From: a virus
Direction: 5' to 3' (one strand)
Length of the DNA stretch: 38,203 nucleotides
Virus record (IMG/VR): IMGVR_UViG_3300023179_004386
Span: 1-38,203 of that record
The notes beneath the pieces are model-generated. The model saw nothing but the letters and a program-made list of their open reading frames with translations. It did no database searches and was not told the origin of the DNA. Of this stretch, positions 15,837 to 20,654 are shown in pieces. Positions within the stretch are counted from its first letter, which is position 1. Every line of letters starts with the position of its first letter. The translations under genes were made by a program, and so were the position numbers.

Positions 15837-16048
15837 TATACTCCAACGGTTTCAAGATCTTGAACTAGGCATTCAATTAGAATATCATAATTATCTAGAG
15901 CATCATCTGAGAATATTACACCTTCGTTTTGATAATACCTAAAAACCTTTTTGTAAAGTTTCGGATTCTTTACATCAAGAAAAATTTCACCGTTCGCAGC
16001 AGAACGAAGAGTACTGACTTCTTTTTTGAACTTTGAAATGAGAGACAT
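15836..16048 (-). CDS. Small phage protein of unknown function
   Basis: 70 residues: a basic start (MSLISKFKKEVSTLRSAANG), then KNPKLYKKVFRYYQNEG and an acidic C-terminus. No recognised domain. First gene after the sigma70-type promoter at 16071-16099; coupled to the next gene by TAATG. Confidence 0.65.
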   Translation of the reverse strand: MSLISKFKKEVSTLRSAANGEIFLDVKNPKLYKKVFRYYQNEGVIFSDDALDNYDILIECLVQDLETVGV

Positions 16049-16070
16049 TGCTTTGACTGATTACCTACTA

Positions 16071-16099
16071 ATTATAGAAGAAATGACATTGAAAGTCAA
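16071..16099 (-). promoter_or_regulatory. Sigma70-type promoter
   Basis: -35 TTGACT (16094-16099), 17-bp spacer, -10 TATAAT (16071-16076). It points at the 15317-16048 gene group. A GACAGTTT/AAACTGTC hairpin (16104-16121) lies between it and the tRNA-like gene, without a strong T run. Confidence 0.75.
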
Positions 16100-16124
16100 G
16101 AGAGACAGTTTTGAAACTGTCCCA

Positions 16125-16198
16125 TGCTCCTTGTCGGGATCGAACCGACATTAGCCGAATTATGAGCAGGGCGCTATCAAACAGATTGCTAAACGAGC
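16125..16198 (-). pseudogene. Degenerate tRNA-Met-like gene (CAT anticodon) next to an HNH gene
   Basis: The 3' half is intact: T arm GTCGG-TTCGATC-CCGAC and acceptor AAGGAGC with discriminator A; CCA is not encoded. The loop CTCATAA would give anticodon CAT. The 5' half is poor: acceptor GCTCGTT has a G-G mismatch, the D loop lacks the GG pair, and the anticodon stem has two mismatches. A better 5' half lies on the far side of the HNH gene (16655-16680). The HNH stop codon falls inside the 5' end. Probably inactive or needing repair. Confidence 0.55.
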
Positions 16199-16608
16199 GT
16201 TTGTAGAAACTCTCCCCAACTGCCACCATAATGAAATATATTGTGGCAATTATGGCAAAGAAGGTCGCATTTATCAACTTCTTCCTTGATTGTTTCCCAT
16301 TTTCTATTAGCAAAAGATCTCCCATCAAGTTTTAATTCTTTTTGAGAAGGATCTCTGTGATGAAAGCATAGAGTTGCAGGTATATCTTCACCACATTGCT
16401 GACACTTACCACCTTTATATTGGAGAGCTTTCCATTTATTAGAATATGCTCTCTCTTTTTGTTCGGTATAAGTGTTTCTATTCATAACACAAGGATCATT
16501 TCTGTAACGCCACTTTTGACGGCAGGTTTCATTACAATAAAGTTTTGCTCTTCCACCTTTTCTTTGGTGTTGTGGAACTTCCTTATTGCACGATTTACAG
16601 TTAATCAT
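16189..16608 (-). CDS. HNH homing endonuclease 1
   Basis: 139 residues from MINCKSC (ATG 16608); an ATG at 16629 would leave almost no leader after the late promoter. N-terminal zinc site CKSCNKEVP and YCNETCRQKW; a second CQQCGE site; HNH core with CFHHRDPSQKE, then CDLLCHNCHNIFH. Such free-standing enzymes nick or cut cognate sites to spread their own gene. Its TAG stop lies in the first bases of the tRNA-like gene at 16125-16198, and a 17-nt near-repeat of the tRNA 5' end lies upstream, so it seems inserted at a tRNA gene. Confidence 0.85.
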   Translation of the reverse strand: MINCKSCNKEVPQHQRKGGRAKLYCNETCRQKWRYRNDPCVMNRNTYTEQKERAYSNKWKALQYKGGKCQQCGEDIPATLCFHHRDPSQKELKLDGRSFANRKWETIKEEVDKCDLLCHNCHNIFHYGGSWGEFLQTLV

Positions 16609-16610
16609 TT

Positions 16611-16642
16611 GTGTTATGAAGATATACATACACCTATTTATA
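16611..16642 (-). promoter_or_regulatory. Late promoter and leader hairpin of HNH gene 1
   Basis: TATAAATA at 16635-16642 (itself part of a TATTTAT/ATAAATA inverted repeat). Immediately downstream is GTGTATG (16627-16633), which can pair with CATAACAC (16611-16618, one bulge), ending 2 nt before the ATG. A late start site would fall inside the 5' arm. Confidence 0.6.
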
Positions 16643-16654
16643 AAATAAATACAT

Positions 16655-16680
16655 GCATTCGCCAGATTGCTAAAGGAGCA
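16655..16680 (-). repeat. Detached 5' fragment of the Met-type tRNA
   Basis: Minus strand begins GCTCCTTTAGCAATCTGG. It repeats the first 17 nt of the damaged tRNA (16182-16198) with one mismatch. It pairs perfectly with that tRNA's AAGGAGC acceptor strand, contains the D-loop GG, and closes a GCA/TGC D stem. The tRNA body is then lost in AT-rich sequence leading to the HNH promoter. Confidence 0.6.
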
Positions 16681-16687
16681 TTAATAA

Positions 16688-16870
16688 TCAACATGCATCG
16701 TCGTGATCTACAAAGAAACGTATATTTTCATACGCTTCTTCATAGGTGTTGTAAGGAACCATAACTGCATTGCCATACTCACTAGTAATCATAAAAGATT
16801 CTCCATTTTCAACTCTATTGATTAGGTTATCAAAGTCTTCTTGAAACTCTTGCACTGTGTAGATTTGCAT
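16688..16870 (-). CDS. Phd/YefM-type antitoxin-like protein
   Basis: 60 residues. The first 45 (TVQEFQEDFDNLINRVENGE, then SFMITSEYGNAVMVPYNTYEE) follow the Phd/YefM fold: helix, helix, and the ENGExxxIT strand that forms the DNA-binding dimer of type II antitoxins. The usual C-terminal toxin-binding tail is short and acidic (FFVDHDDAC). No toxin gene of Doc or YoeB type lies on either side. It may repress host promoters or neutralise a host toxin. An AATAAATA late-like motif (16880-16887) and a TATAAT (16885-16890) lie just upstream. Confidence 0.7.
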   Translation of the reverse strand: MQIYTVQEFQEDFDNLINRVENGESFMITSEYGNAVMVPYNTYEEAYENIRFFVDHDDAC

Positions 16871-16919
16871 AATTAGGTGTATTTATTATAAGTCCGAGAT
16901 GCAGGATTCTAACTGGTAA

Positions 16920-16995
16920 TCCGAATACTTGGATTTGAACCAAGATTATTCCTGCTCCCAAAGCAGGTGCCATGACCAAGTTAGGCGATATTCGG
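16920..16995 (-). tRNA. tRNA-Pro (TGG)
   Basis: Acceptor CCGAATA/TATTCGG, D stem GCC/GGC, anticodon stem CCTGC/GCAGG with loop TTTGGGA (anticodon TGG), T stem CTTGG/CCAAG, discriminator A, no encoded CCA. Its first 15 nt are also the last codons (PNIA) and stop of HNH gene 2. Confidence 0.92.
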
Positions 16996-17337
16996 AAGAA
17001 TTAGTTGATTATCATGAACTGCTGAATGGCAACAAGCACATAATAGCACACATCCTTTTATTTCGTCAAGAATGCGTTTGTGACTCCATCCACGAATTCC
17101 GTGAAATTTAGCATCTTTTTGAGATGGATCCAAATGATGAACCTGAAGTGCTGATGAATATTTATCGTATCCACAAGAAATACACTTACTTCCCATTTGT
17201 TCTAGAATAAAATTTCTTTTTTTCTTCCCCAACTCCAATGTATATTTGTTGTGACATGCACCACATATAGATTTTTTATGTCCATAAAATTTTGACGAAT
17301 CTATTTCACCACAATGACTACATTTATGCGTTTTCAT
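16981..17337 (-). CDS. HNH homing endonuclease 2
   Basis: 118 residues from ATG 17337; a TTG further upstream lies in the leader hairpin and is rejected. Zinc pairs CSHCGE and CGACHNKY at the N-terminus, CISCGYDK, then the HNH core VHHLDPSQKDAKF with LLCACCHSAVH. It shares the HHxDPSQK core with HNH gene 1. The reading frame ends inside tRNA-Pro. Free-standing mobile nuclease; the target is presumably near the tRNA. Confidence 0.86.
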   Translation of the reverse strand: MKTHKCSHCGEIDSSKFYGHKKSICGACHNKYTLELGKKKRNFILEQMGSKCISCGYDKYSSALQVHHLDPSQKDAKFHGIRGWSHKRILDEIKGCVLLCACCHSAVHDNQLILPNIA

Positions 17338-17338
17338 A

Positions 17339-17373
17339 TTTGGTAGAATATTCTTATCTACCAAATATTTATA
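17339..17373 (-). promoter_or_regulatory. Late promoter and leader hairpin of HNH gene 2
   Basis: TATAAATA at 17366-17373 directly abuts TTTGGTAGA (17357-17365), which pairs perfectly over 9 bp with TCTACCAAA (17339-17347). The ATG follows 1 nt after the stem. Read-through transcripts would carry the full hairpin at the start codon; a late transcript starting about 6 nt after the promoter box would lack part of the 5' arm. Confidence 0.7.
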
Positions 17374-17378
17374 TTAGA

Positions 17379-17528
17379 TTATTTTTTACCACCCATCATT
17401 TTTTCCATAGGATCAATACCAGTTCTCATTACTTCACAAGCTCTCTTGTAGAACATGTTTTTAGTGTTTCCTGATGCCTCCATAGTATCCTTAATCTTTT
17501 GCCAGTTCTCCCGAGTTCTGTCGTCCAT
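17379..17528 (-). CDS. Small phage protein of unknown function
   Basis: 49 residues, predominantly helical and charged: MDDRTRENWQKIKDTMEASG, then NMFYKRACEVMRTGIDP and a Met/Gly/Lys tail (MEKMMGGKK). Too short for usual gene cut-offs, but the codons look phage-like and it fills the gap between HNH gene 2 and tRNA-Ser. No family recognised. Confidence 0.6.
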   Translation of the reverse strand: MDDRTRENWQKIKDTMEASGNTKNMFYKRACEVMRTGIDPMEKMMGGKK

Positions 17529-17559
17529 AAAAATTAGAGATTATCCTATTTAGGAAAAG

Positions 17560-17642
17560 CGGAGAGAACAGGAATCGAACCTGCGAAGCTTTTACACCCA
17601 GCCGCTTTCAAGGCGGTGTCCTCGACCAACCGGACTCTCTCC
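17560..17642 (-). tRNA. tRNA-Ser (TGA)
   Basis: Acceptor GGAGAGA/TCTCTCC with discriminator G, anticodon stem CCGC/GCGG with loop CTTGAAA (anticodon TGA), a long class II variable arm, and T arm CAGG-TTCGATT-CCTG. Length 83 nt fits tRNA-Ser. Confidence 0.93.
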
Positions 17643-17652
17643 ATATAGAGAT

Positions 17653-17904
17653 TCAACGAATCTCAAAATCCAAACGTCTTACTTTACGATTTCTTCTTGC
17701 CTCTTGCCAAGCAATGTCTTCATTGGTAAGAACACTGGATTTTTTATTTTCCTTGTTTGATTCTATCATAACAATCTTGGTTAAGTCAAGAGCAGAAACT
17801 TTATCTGCTTTGAGTGTTGCCATATTCGGACATCCACAACACCTGGTTTGAGTTGGGTGTGCTATCAACTCAACATTACATTCTTTACATCTTATCTTTA
17901 ACAT
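17653..17904 (-). CDS. Conserved small Cys-rich phage protein
   Basis: 83 residues. CKECNVEL and RCCGCPN form a probable zinc ribbon (about 7-28), followed by SALDLTKIVMI, a linker, and the basic tail WQEARRNRKVRRLDFEIR. The same layout recurs in marine T4-like phages as a conserved hypothetical protein. A nucleic acid or protein-binding adaptor is possible but untested. It sits 4 nt after the Dps-like gene, so both probably share the late promoter at 18360-18367. Confidence 0.7.
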   Translation of the reverse strand: MLKIRCKECNVELIAHPTQTRCCGCPNMATLKADKVSALDLTKIVMIESNKENKKSSVLTNEDIAWQEARRNRKVRRLDFEIR

Positions 17905-17908
17905 AATT

Positions 17909-18346
17909 CTACTCTTTTAAAAATGATCTCAACATCCAGACAAATTTACCGTGAGTTTCCATAATTCCTTGAACCAAATTTGAAGTTGCATATAACTTCT
18001 GTCCATCTGCGGATTCTGATACTTTGGTTAGCATTTCAATCAATTTTTTATTATCAGAGAGTAATTGACTAATCATTGACTCCGCAGTAGGAGCATTTGT
18101 TGCTTCTGGAAGTTCTGAAGTTTCAACAACTCTACTGATAGGTCCAATTGCTTTCATACGCAGATAACGCATATGTTCAGTAAGTTTATCAATTTCTTCA
18201 AACATCGTATTATATTGTTCACCAAAAACTGTATGAAGTTGATAAAAATCTGAACCCACAACATTCCAATGATATACCCAAGTCTTCTGAAATAAACAAA
18301 AAAGACTTGTCTGTGTATTATGAAGTAATTCGTATAACTCGTCCAT
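17909..18346 (-). CDS. Dps-like ferritin (DNA-protecting / iron-storage protein)
   Basis: 145 residues of a four-helix bundle. KTWVYHWNVVGSDFYQLHTVF carries the Dps signature, with His26 and His38 as ferroxidase ligands; EIDKLTEHMRYLRMKAIG supplies the conserved Asp and Glu. The rest (SQLLSDNKKLIEMLTKV, ETHGKFVWMLRSFL) matches helices C and D. Dps dodecamers oxidise iron with peroxide and can coat DNA. A perfect TATAAATA late promoter 14 nt upstream implies expression with virion genes, so it may protect newly made phage DNA or be packaged. The DNA-binding N-terminal tail of E. coli Dps is absent. Confidence 0.87.
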   Translation of the reverse strand: MDELYELLHNTQTSLFCLFQKTWVYHWNVVGSDFYQLHTVFGEQYNTMFEEIDKLTEHMRYLRMKAIGPISRVVETSELPEATNAPTAESMISQLLSDNKKLIEMLTKVSESADGQKLYATSNLVQGIMETHGKFVWMLRSFLKE

Positions 18347-18359
18347 TATCTTTTTGATT

Positions 18360-18367
18360 TATTTATA
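18360..18367 (-). promoter_or_regulatory. Late promoter for the Dps-like gene
   Basis: TATAAATA on the minus strand, 14 nt before the ATG and 1 nt after the 3' end of tRNA-Gly. Unlike the HNH leaders, no hairpin follows. Confidence 0.75.
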
Positions 18368-18368
18368 A

Positions 18369-18440
18369 AGCGAAATAGGGGACTCGAACCCCTGACATCT
18401 AACTTGGAAGGATAGCGTTCTACCACTGAACTAATTTCGC
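18369..18440 (-). tRNA. tRNA-Gly (TCC)
   Basis: Acceptor GCGAAAT/ATTTCGC, D arm with TTCAGTGGTAGAA, anticodon stem CTATC/GTTAG with loop CTTCCAA (anticodon TCC), T stem AGGGG/CCCCT, discriminator T. Confidence 0.93.
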
Positions 18441-18449
18441 AATGAGACA

Positions 18450-18478
18450 ATTATAAGAGATAAACTCCGAATTGTCAA
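18450..18478 (-). promoter_or_regulatory. Consensus sigma70 promoter before tRNA-Gly
   Basis: -35 TTGACA (18473-18478), 17-bp spacer, -10 TATAAT (18450-18455): a perfect match. The predicted start is just upstream of the mature tRNA 5' end. Confidence 0.9.
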
Positions 18479-18479
18479 G

Positions 18480-18553
18480 CGTCTTGGGAGGGACTCGAAC
18501 CCCCGACCAACTCATTAGAAGTGAGTGGCTCTATCCATCTGAGCTACCAAGAC
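18480..18553 (-). tRNA. tRNA-Arg (TCT)
   Basis: Acceptor GTCTTGG/CCAAGAC, D arm TAGCTCAGATGGATAGAGC, anticodon stem ACTCA/TGAGT with loop CTTCTAA (anticodon TCT, reads AGA), T arm GGGGG-TTCGAGT-CCCTC, discriminator G. Confidence 0.94.
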
Positions 18554-18561
18554 ATAAAACA

Positions 18562-18590
18562 ATCATACCAGTTATGGATTTGATTGTCAA
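18562..18590 (-). promoter_or_regulatory. Sigma70 promoter before tRNA-Arg
   Basis: -35 TTGACA (18585-18590), 17-bp spacer, -10 TATGAT (18562-18567), directly between tRNA-Lys and tRNA-Arg. Confidence 0.85.
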
Positions 18591-18591
18591 G

Positions 18592-18666
18592 TGGGACATC
18601 TGGGATTTGAACCCAGGACTAACCGATTAAAAGTCGGATACTCTGACCAGGCTGAGTTAATGTCCC
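18592..18666 (-). tRNA. tRNA-Lys (TTT)
   Basis: Acceptor GGGACAT/ATGTCCC, anticodon stem CCGA/TCGG with loop CTTTTAA (anticodon TTT), T stem CTGGG/CCCAG, discriminator A. One T-T pair sits at the outer end of the anticodon stem. HNH gene 3 ends 1 nt upstream. Confidence 0.9.
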
Positions 18667-18667
18667 A

Positions 18668-19084
18668 TTAAATGAGTCCAAAATACTTTAACCTTTTTCT
18701 ATTACCATTTCCCTTATTGAGTGCTTTGTAATTAGAAGTTAATGAATGGCAGTTGGGGCAAAGTAATCGTAGATTTTCTTCATTATTGTTGGAGCAATCC
18801 CCATCAATATGATCTACCTCCAAAGGAGGTTTGCCAGTAGATTCATTTACTTTATTCCACCCACAAGAAGAGCACTGATGATTATATTTGTCAAAGATAT
18901 AATTTCGTATTGCCGACTTCAAGCGATAACCTGTCTTAACACCAGTAATAGAATTATTCTTCCATTCTTTAACAACTTTGTTTTTTTGGTATTCTTGCTG
19001 ACATTTGTTGGAGCAATACTTACCAGTTTGTTGAGAAGATTTATAAGAAAATTCTTCACCACAAGTTAAACAATTAGACTTCAT
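18668..19084 (-). CDS. HNH homing endonuclease 3
   Basis: 138 residues. N-terminal zinc site CLTCGEEFSYKSSQQTGKYC with CSNKC; a basic middle (GVKTGYRLKSAIRNYIFDKY); CSSCGW; then the canonical HNH core LEVDHIDGDCSNNNEENLRL followed by LCPNCHSLTSNY. More classical (DHIDG...N...CPNCH) than HNH genes 1 and 2, so of separate origin. Its stop is 1 nt from the tRNA-Lys 5' end. Confidence 0.9.
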   Translation of the reverse strand: MKSNCLTCGEEFSYKSSQQTGKYCSNKCQQEYQKNKVVKEWKNNSITGVKTGYRLKSAIRNYIFDKYNHQCSSCGWNKVNESTGKPPLEVDHIDGDCSNNNEENLRLLCPNCHSLTSNYKALNKGNGNRKRLKYFGLI

Positions 19085-19088
19085 AGTA

Positions 19089-19123
19089 GTTAGAGTAGTT
19101 GTAGTTATTTATAATACTCTAAC
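19089..19123 (-). promoter_or_regulatory. Late promoter inside the leader hairpin of HNH gene 3
   Basis: GTTAGAGTA (19115-19123) pairs perfectly over 9 bp with TACTCTAAC (19089-19097), and TATAAATA (19106-19113) lies in the loop. The ATG is 4 nt after the 3' arm. A transcript from upstream forms the hairpin against the start codon; a transcript from the embedded late promoter lacks the 5' arm and cannot. Confidence 0.8.
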
Positions 19124-19126
19124 ACT

Positions 19127-19525
19127 TCACTCCTTAGGGCAGTCGTCAACCCAAGGAGCACAAAGACGCATTTCACCACCAAGTAGTTCTTGTGCTTTGC
19201 TACCGTCTGGTGGTATCTCAACCAACTTCGGCTTCCTTATCATAGCACTCCCATCGTCGCCCGTCAAGCGTTCATACTCTGCGATTGCTCTGTCAACATC
19301 CCGATGCACTCTACGATCCAAGAGCACTGGATCATTGATAATATAATCATTCAAAGGTTTTCCAGGTATTTTTCTTTGAACTTGATCCACTATATCATAA
19401 ATCTTCTCTTCTGGAATATGAGTGCATTGAGATACTCCGGTCACCAAAGAAGTAAATATTACTCCAATGATTGCATATCTAAAAATAGTCTTTGGTTTCT
19501 TTCCAAATTGAAAATTAAATTCCAT
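19127..19525 (-). CDS. Membrane-anchored cyanophage protein of unknown function
   Basis: 132 residues from ATG 19525; an upstream ATG (19603) would overlap the preceding gene by 50 nt and a terminator, so it is rejected. FRYAIIGVIFTSLVTGVSQC (about 15-34) is a membrane segment ending in a lipobox-like Cys. A soluble part follows: EKIYDIVDQVQRK, LNDYIINDPVLLDRRVHRDV, YERLTGDDGS and a C-terminus with two Cys (RLCAPWVDDCPKE). I recall similar proteins across T4-like cyanophages without known function. An envelope role, even spanin-like, is possible. Confidence 0.7.
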   Translation of the reverse strand: MEFNFQFGKKPKTIFRYAIIGVIFTSLVTGVSQCTHIPEEKIYDIVDQVQRKIPGKPLNDYIINDPVLLDRRVHRDVDRAIAEYERLTGDDGSAMIRKPKLVEIPPDGSKAQELLGGEMRLCAPWVDDCPKE

Positions 19526-19546
19526 AAAAGGGGAGTGTATCTCCCC
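19526..19546 (-). terminator. Terminator-like hairpin
   Basis: GGGGAG/CTCCCC stem with 5-nt loop (19530-19546), followed on the minus strand by TTTT and then at once by the ATG of the next gene. It would end transcription of 19554-19748 or mask the next start. Confidence 0.55.
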
Positions 19547-19553
19547 ATATATA

Positions 19554-19748
19554 TCAACCAGCCGATGCTTCCTTGCGCGAATTCTTTTCCGCAGTAATTT
19601 CATTACGACGTTCTTTTACAAGTTTGGTAATTTCTTGAAGTGCTTTACGAGCACGAGTTCCTGCAGAATTATTTCCTGCAACAAACTTTTCATCCTCAAC
19701 TTGCCACGCTGCAACTGCATCTGTGAGTTGTTGTACTGTTTCTGACAT
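19554..19748 (-). CDS. Small basic protein resembling Hc1-type histone-like proteins
   Basis: 64 residues. FVAGNNSAGTRARKALQEIT followed by KLVKERRNEITAEKNSRK resembles the Hc1/H1-like pattern (GN.AA.TRAR.AL.E..K....R..I). The rest is a short helical N-terminus (QQLTDAVAAWQVEDE). Such proteins compact DNA; small versions are common in phages. An AAAGGA ribosome-binding site lies 6 nt before the ATG. Nucleic-acid binding is plausible but inferred. Confidence 0.65.
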   Translation of the reverse strand: MSETVQQLTDAVAAWQVEDEKFVAGNNSAGTRARKALQEITKLVKERRNEITAEKNSRKEASAG

Positions 19749-19784
19749 AATTTTCCTTTAATATAGGTATGTGTTTATATATAC

Positions 19785-19809
19785 AAAAAAGGGAGGCAAT
19801 AAACCTCCC
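19785..19809 (-). terminator. Rho-independent terminator after the RlpA-like gene
   Basis: GGGAGG/CCTCCC stem with a 7-nt loop and six Ts on the minus strand, 12 nt after the RlpA-like stop. Confidence 0.85.
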
Positions 19810-19820
19810 CTAGTTGTCTG

Positions 19821-20189
19821 TTAGGCAGGAGTATAACAGACGTTAGCAACTCCTTGTCCTGGAGGCGCAATTGCCACAAACGCCCCGTAGGACAGATCAA
19901 GATCTCTTCCTCCAACGAAAGGACCTCTATCATTTACACGCACAACCACTGACTTACCATTTGCCTGATTTGTCACTCTAAGTTTGGTTCCAAATGGCAG
20001 CCAACGATGTGCTACCGAATAACCGTATGCATTGAACCTTTCGCCATTGGCAGTTGTCTGCCCATTATATCCATCCCCCACACCATAGTTAGAAGCAAGA
20101 CTGCATGAACTTGCCGGGGATGCTGCTTTTGCTGTTACGGGTGCTACACCGACAAAACCAAAAGCAAGAAGTAAACTGAATAAACGCAT
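19821..20189 (-). CDS. Secreted RlpA-like double-psi beta-barrel protein
   Basis: 122 residues. Signal peptide 1-23 (MRLFSLLLAFGFVGVAP, then TAKAAS). The mature part is an RlpA barrel: ASNYGVGDGYNGQTTANGE, NAYGYSVAHRWLPFGTKLRV, VVVRVNDRGPFVGGRDLDLS (conserved catalytic Asp in NDRGP) and a final SYGAFVAIA. RlpA homologues are lytic transglycosylases cutting naked glycan strands of peptidoglycan. There is no SPOR domain and no lipobox, so it should be free in the periplasm. It may assist lysis or cell-wall remodelling. Flanked by a terminator downstream and a promoter about 130 nt upstream; probably its own unit. Confidence 0.87.
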   Translation of the reverse strand: MRLFSLLLAFGFVGVAPVTAKAASPASSCSLASNYGVGDGYNGQTTANGERFNAYGYSVAHRWLPFGTKLRVTNQANGKSVVVRVNDRGPFVGGRDLDLSYGAFVAIAPPGQGVANVCYTPA

Positions 20190-20286
20190 TTAAAAAAATA
20201 GAACTCTACATCCGTATAGAAGAGGGGTATACCCAACTCTCGAAGGGCATCTTCCACGGCTCTAATCGCACTCAAAATCTCATACT

Positions 20287-20312
20287 AAAAAAGCAATCTT
20301 TAAAGATTGCTT
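20287..20312 (-). terminator. Terminator-like hairpin overlapping a promoter start site
   Basis: AAGCAATCTT/AAGATTGCTT 10-bp stem with a 2-nt loop, then TTTT on the minus strand. It ends the 20353-20553 transcript, yet the promoter at 20317-20345 would start within its 5' arm. Confidence 0.8.
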
Positions 20313-20316
20313 AAAC

Positions 20317-20345
20317 ATTATAAGTGATTATTTAGGATTTGTCAA
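20317..20345 (-). promoter_or_regulatory. Consensus sigma70 promoter for the RlpA-like gene
   Basis: -35 TTGACA (20340-20345), 17-bp spacer, -10 TATAAT (20317-20322). The leader to the RlpA ATG is about 120 nt and holds no accepted gene. Confidence 0.85.
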
Positions 20346-20352
20346 GGAATCC

Positions 20353-20553
20353 TCATTTTACATCAATTTCCTGATCCCCATAATCTTCCACCATTTCCAA
20401 AGAAAAATACTCCAATTCTTCGGTATCATCCGGATCCAACCACTCTAAAAATTCTTCTGAAATCGCAACCGCAATCTCATAATTTTCCGCAGATTGAATT
20501 CTTTCAATTGCCCAATCACGTACCTGAACTACTGGTTCAATCTTTGTTGCCAT
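20353..20553 (-). CDS. Small acidic phage protein of unknown function
   Basis: 66 residues from MATKIEP (ATG 20553). A longer frame reaches an ATG at 20649, but a good promoter (20582-20610) lies inside that extension and its start site is near 20575, so the inner ATG is preferred. VRDWAIERIQSAENYEIAVA is probably helical; the C-terminal half is strongly acidic (WLDPDDTEELEYF, MVEDYGDQEID). No family recognised. Strong early expression is implied; acidic proteins of this size often act as inhibitors or DNA mimics, but nothing here proves it. Confidence 0.6.
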   Translation of the reverse strand: MATKIEPVVQVRDWAIERIQSAENYEIAVAISEEFLEWLDPDDTEELEYFSLEMVEDYGDQEIDVK

Positions 20554-20581
20554 AATAATATATTTGGGAGTTGCCTCTATT

Positions 20582-20610
20582 ACTATAGGAGCACTTGGTT
20601 TGGTTGTCAA
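20582..20610 (-). promoter_or_regulatory. Sigma70-type promoter
   Basis: -35 TTGACA (20605-20610), 17-bp spacer, -10 TATAGT (20582-20587); decides the start of the 20353-20553 gene. Confidence 0.8.
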
Positions 20611-20654
20611 GAGTTTTACAAGTTTTTTTATCAGTCCCAAAAAATTCATATTAG

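Noticed and set aside
16125-16198. Calling an intact tRNA-Met
   Set aside because: Acceptor mismatch, D loop without GG and two anticodon-stem mismatches; listed as a degenerate gene instead.
16068-16328. 86-codon frame with a hydrophobic stretch
   Set aside because: It covers the tRNA-like gene and the end of HNH gene 1 in another frame; no support for coding.
19526-19603. Longer start of the membrane-anchored protein
   Set aside because: It would overlap the preceding gene by 50 nt and pass through a terminator-like hairpin; the inner ATG directly precedes the membrane segment.
20144-20275. 44-codon TTG-start frame in the RlpA leader (LSAIRAVEDALREL...)
   Set aside because: The first 29 residues look protein-like, but there is no ATG or ribosome-binding site and it runs into the RlpA signal-peptide region in another frame. 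Possibly a relic.
20554-20649. Longer start for the small acidic protein
   Set aside because: A sigma70 promoter with a 17-bp spacer lies within the extension and its start site is upstream of the inner ATG only.
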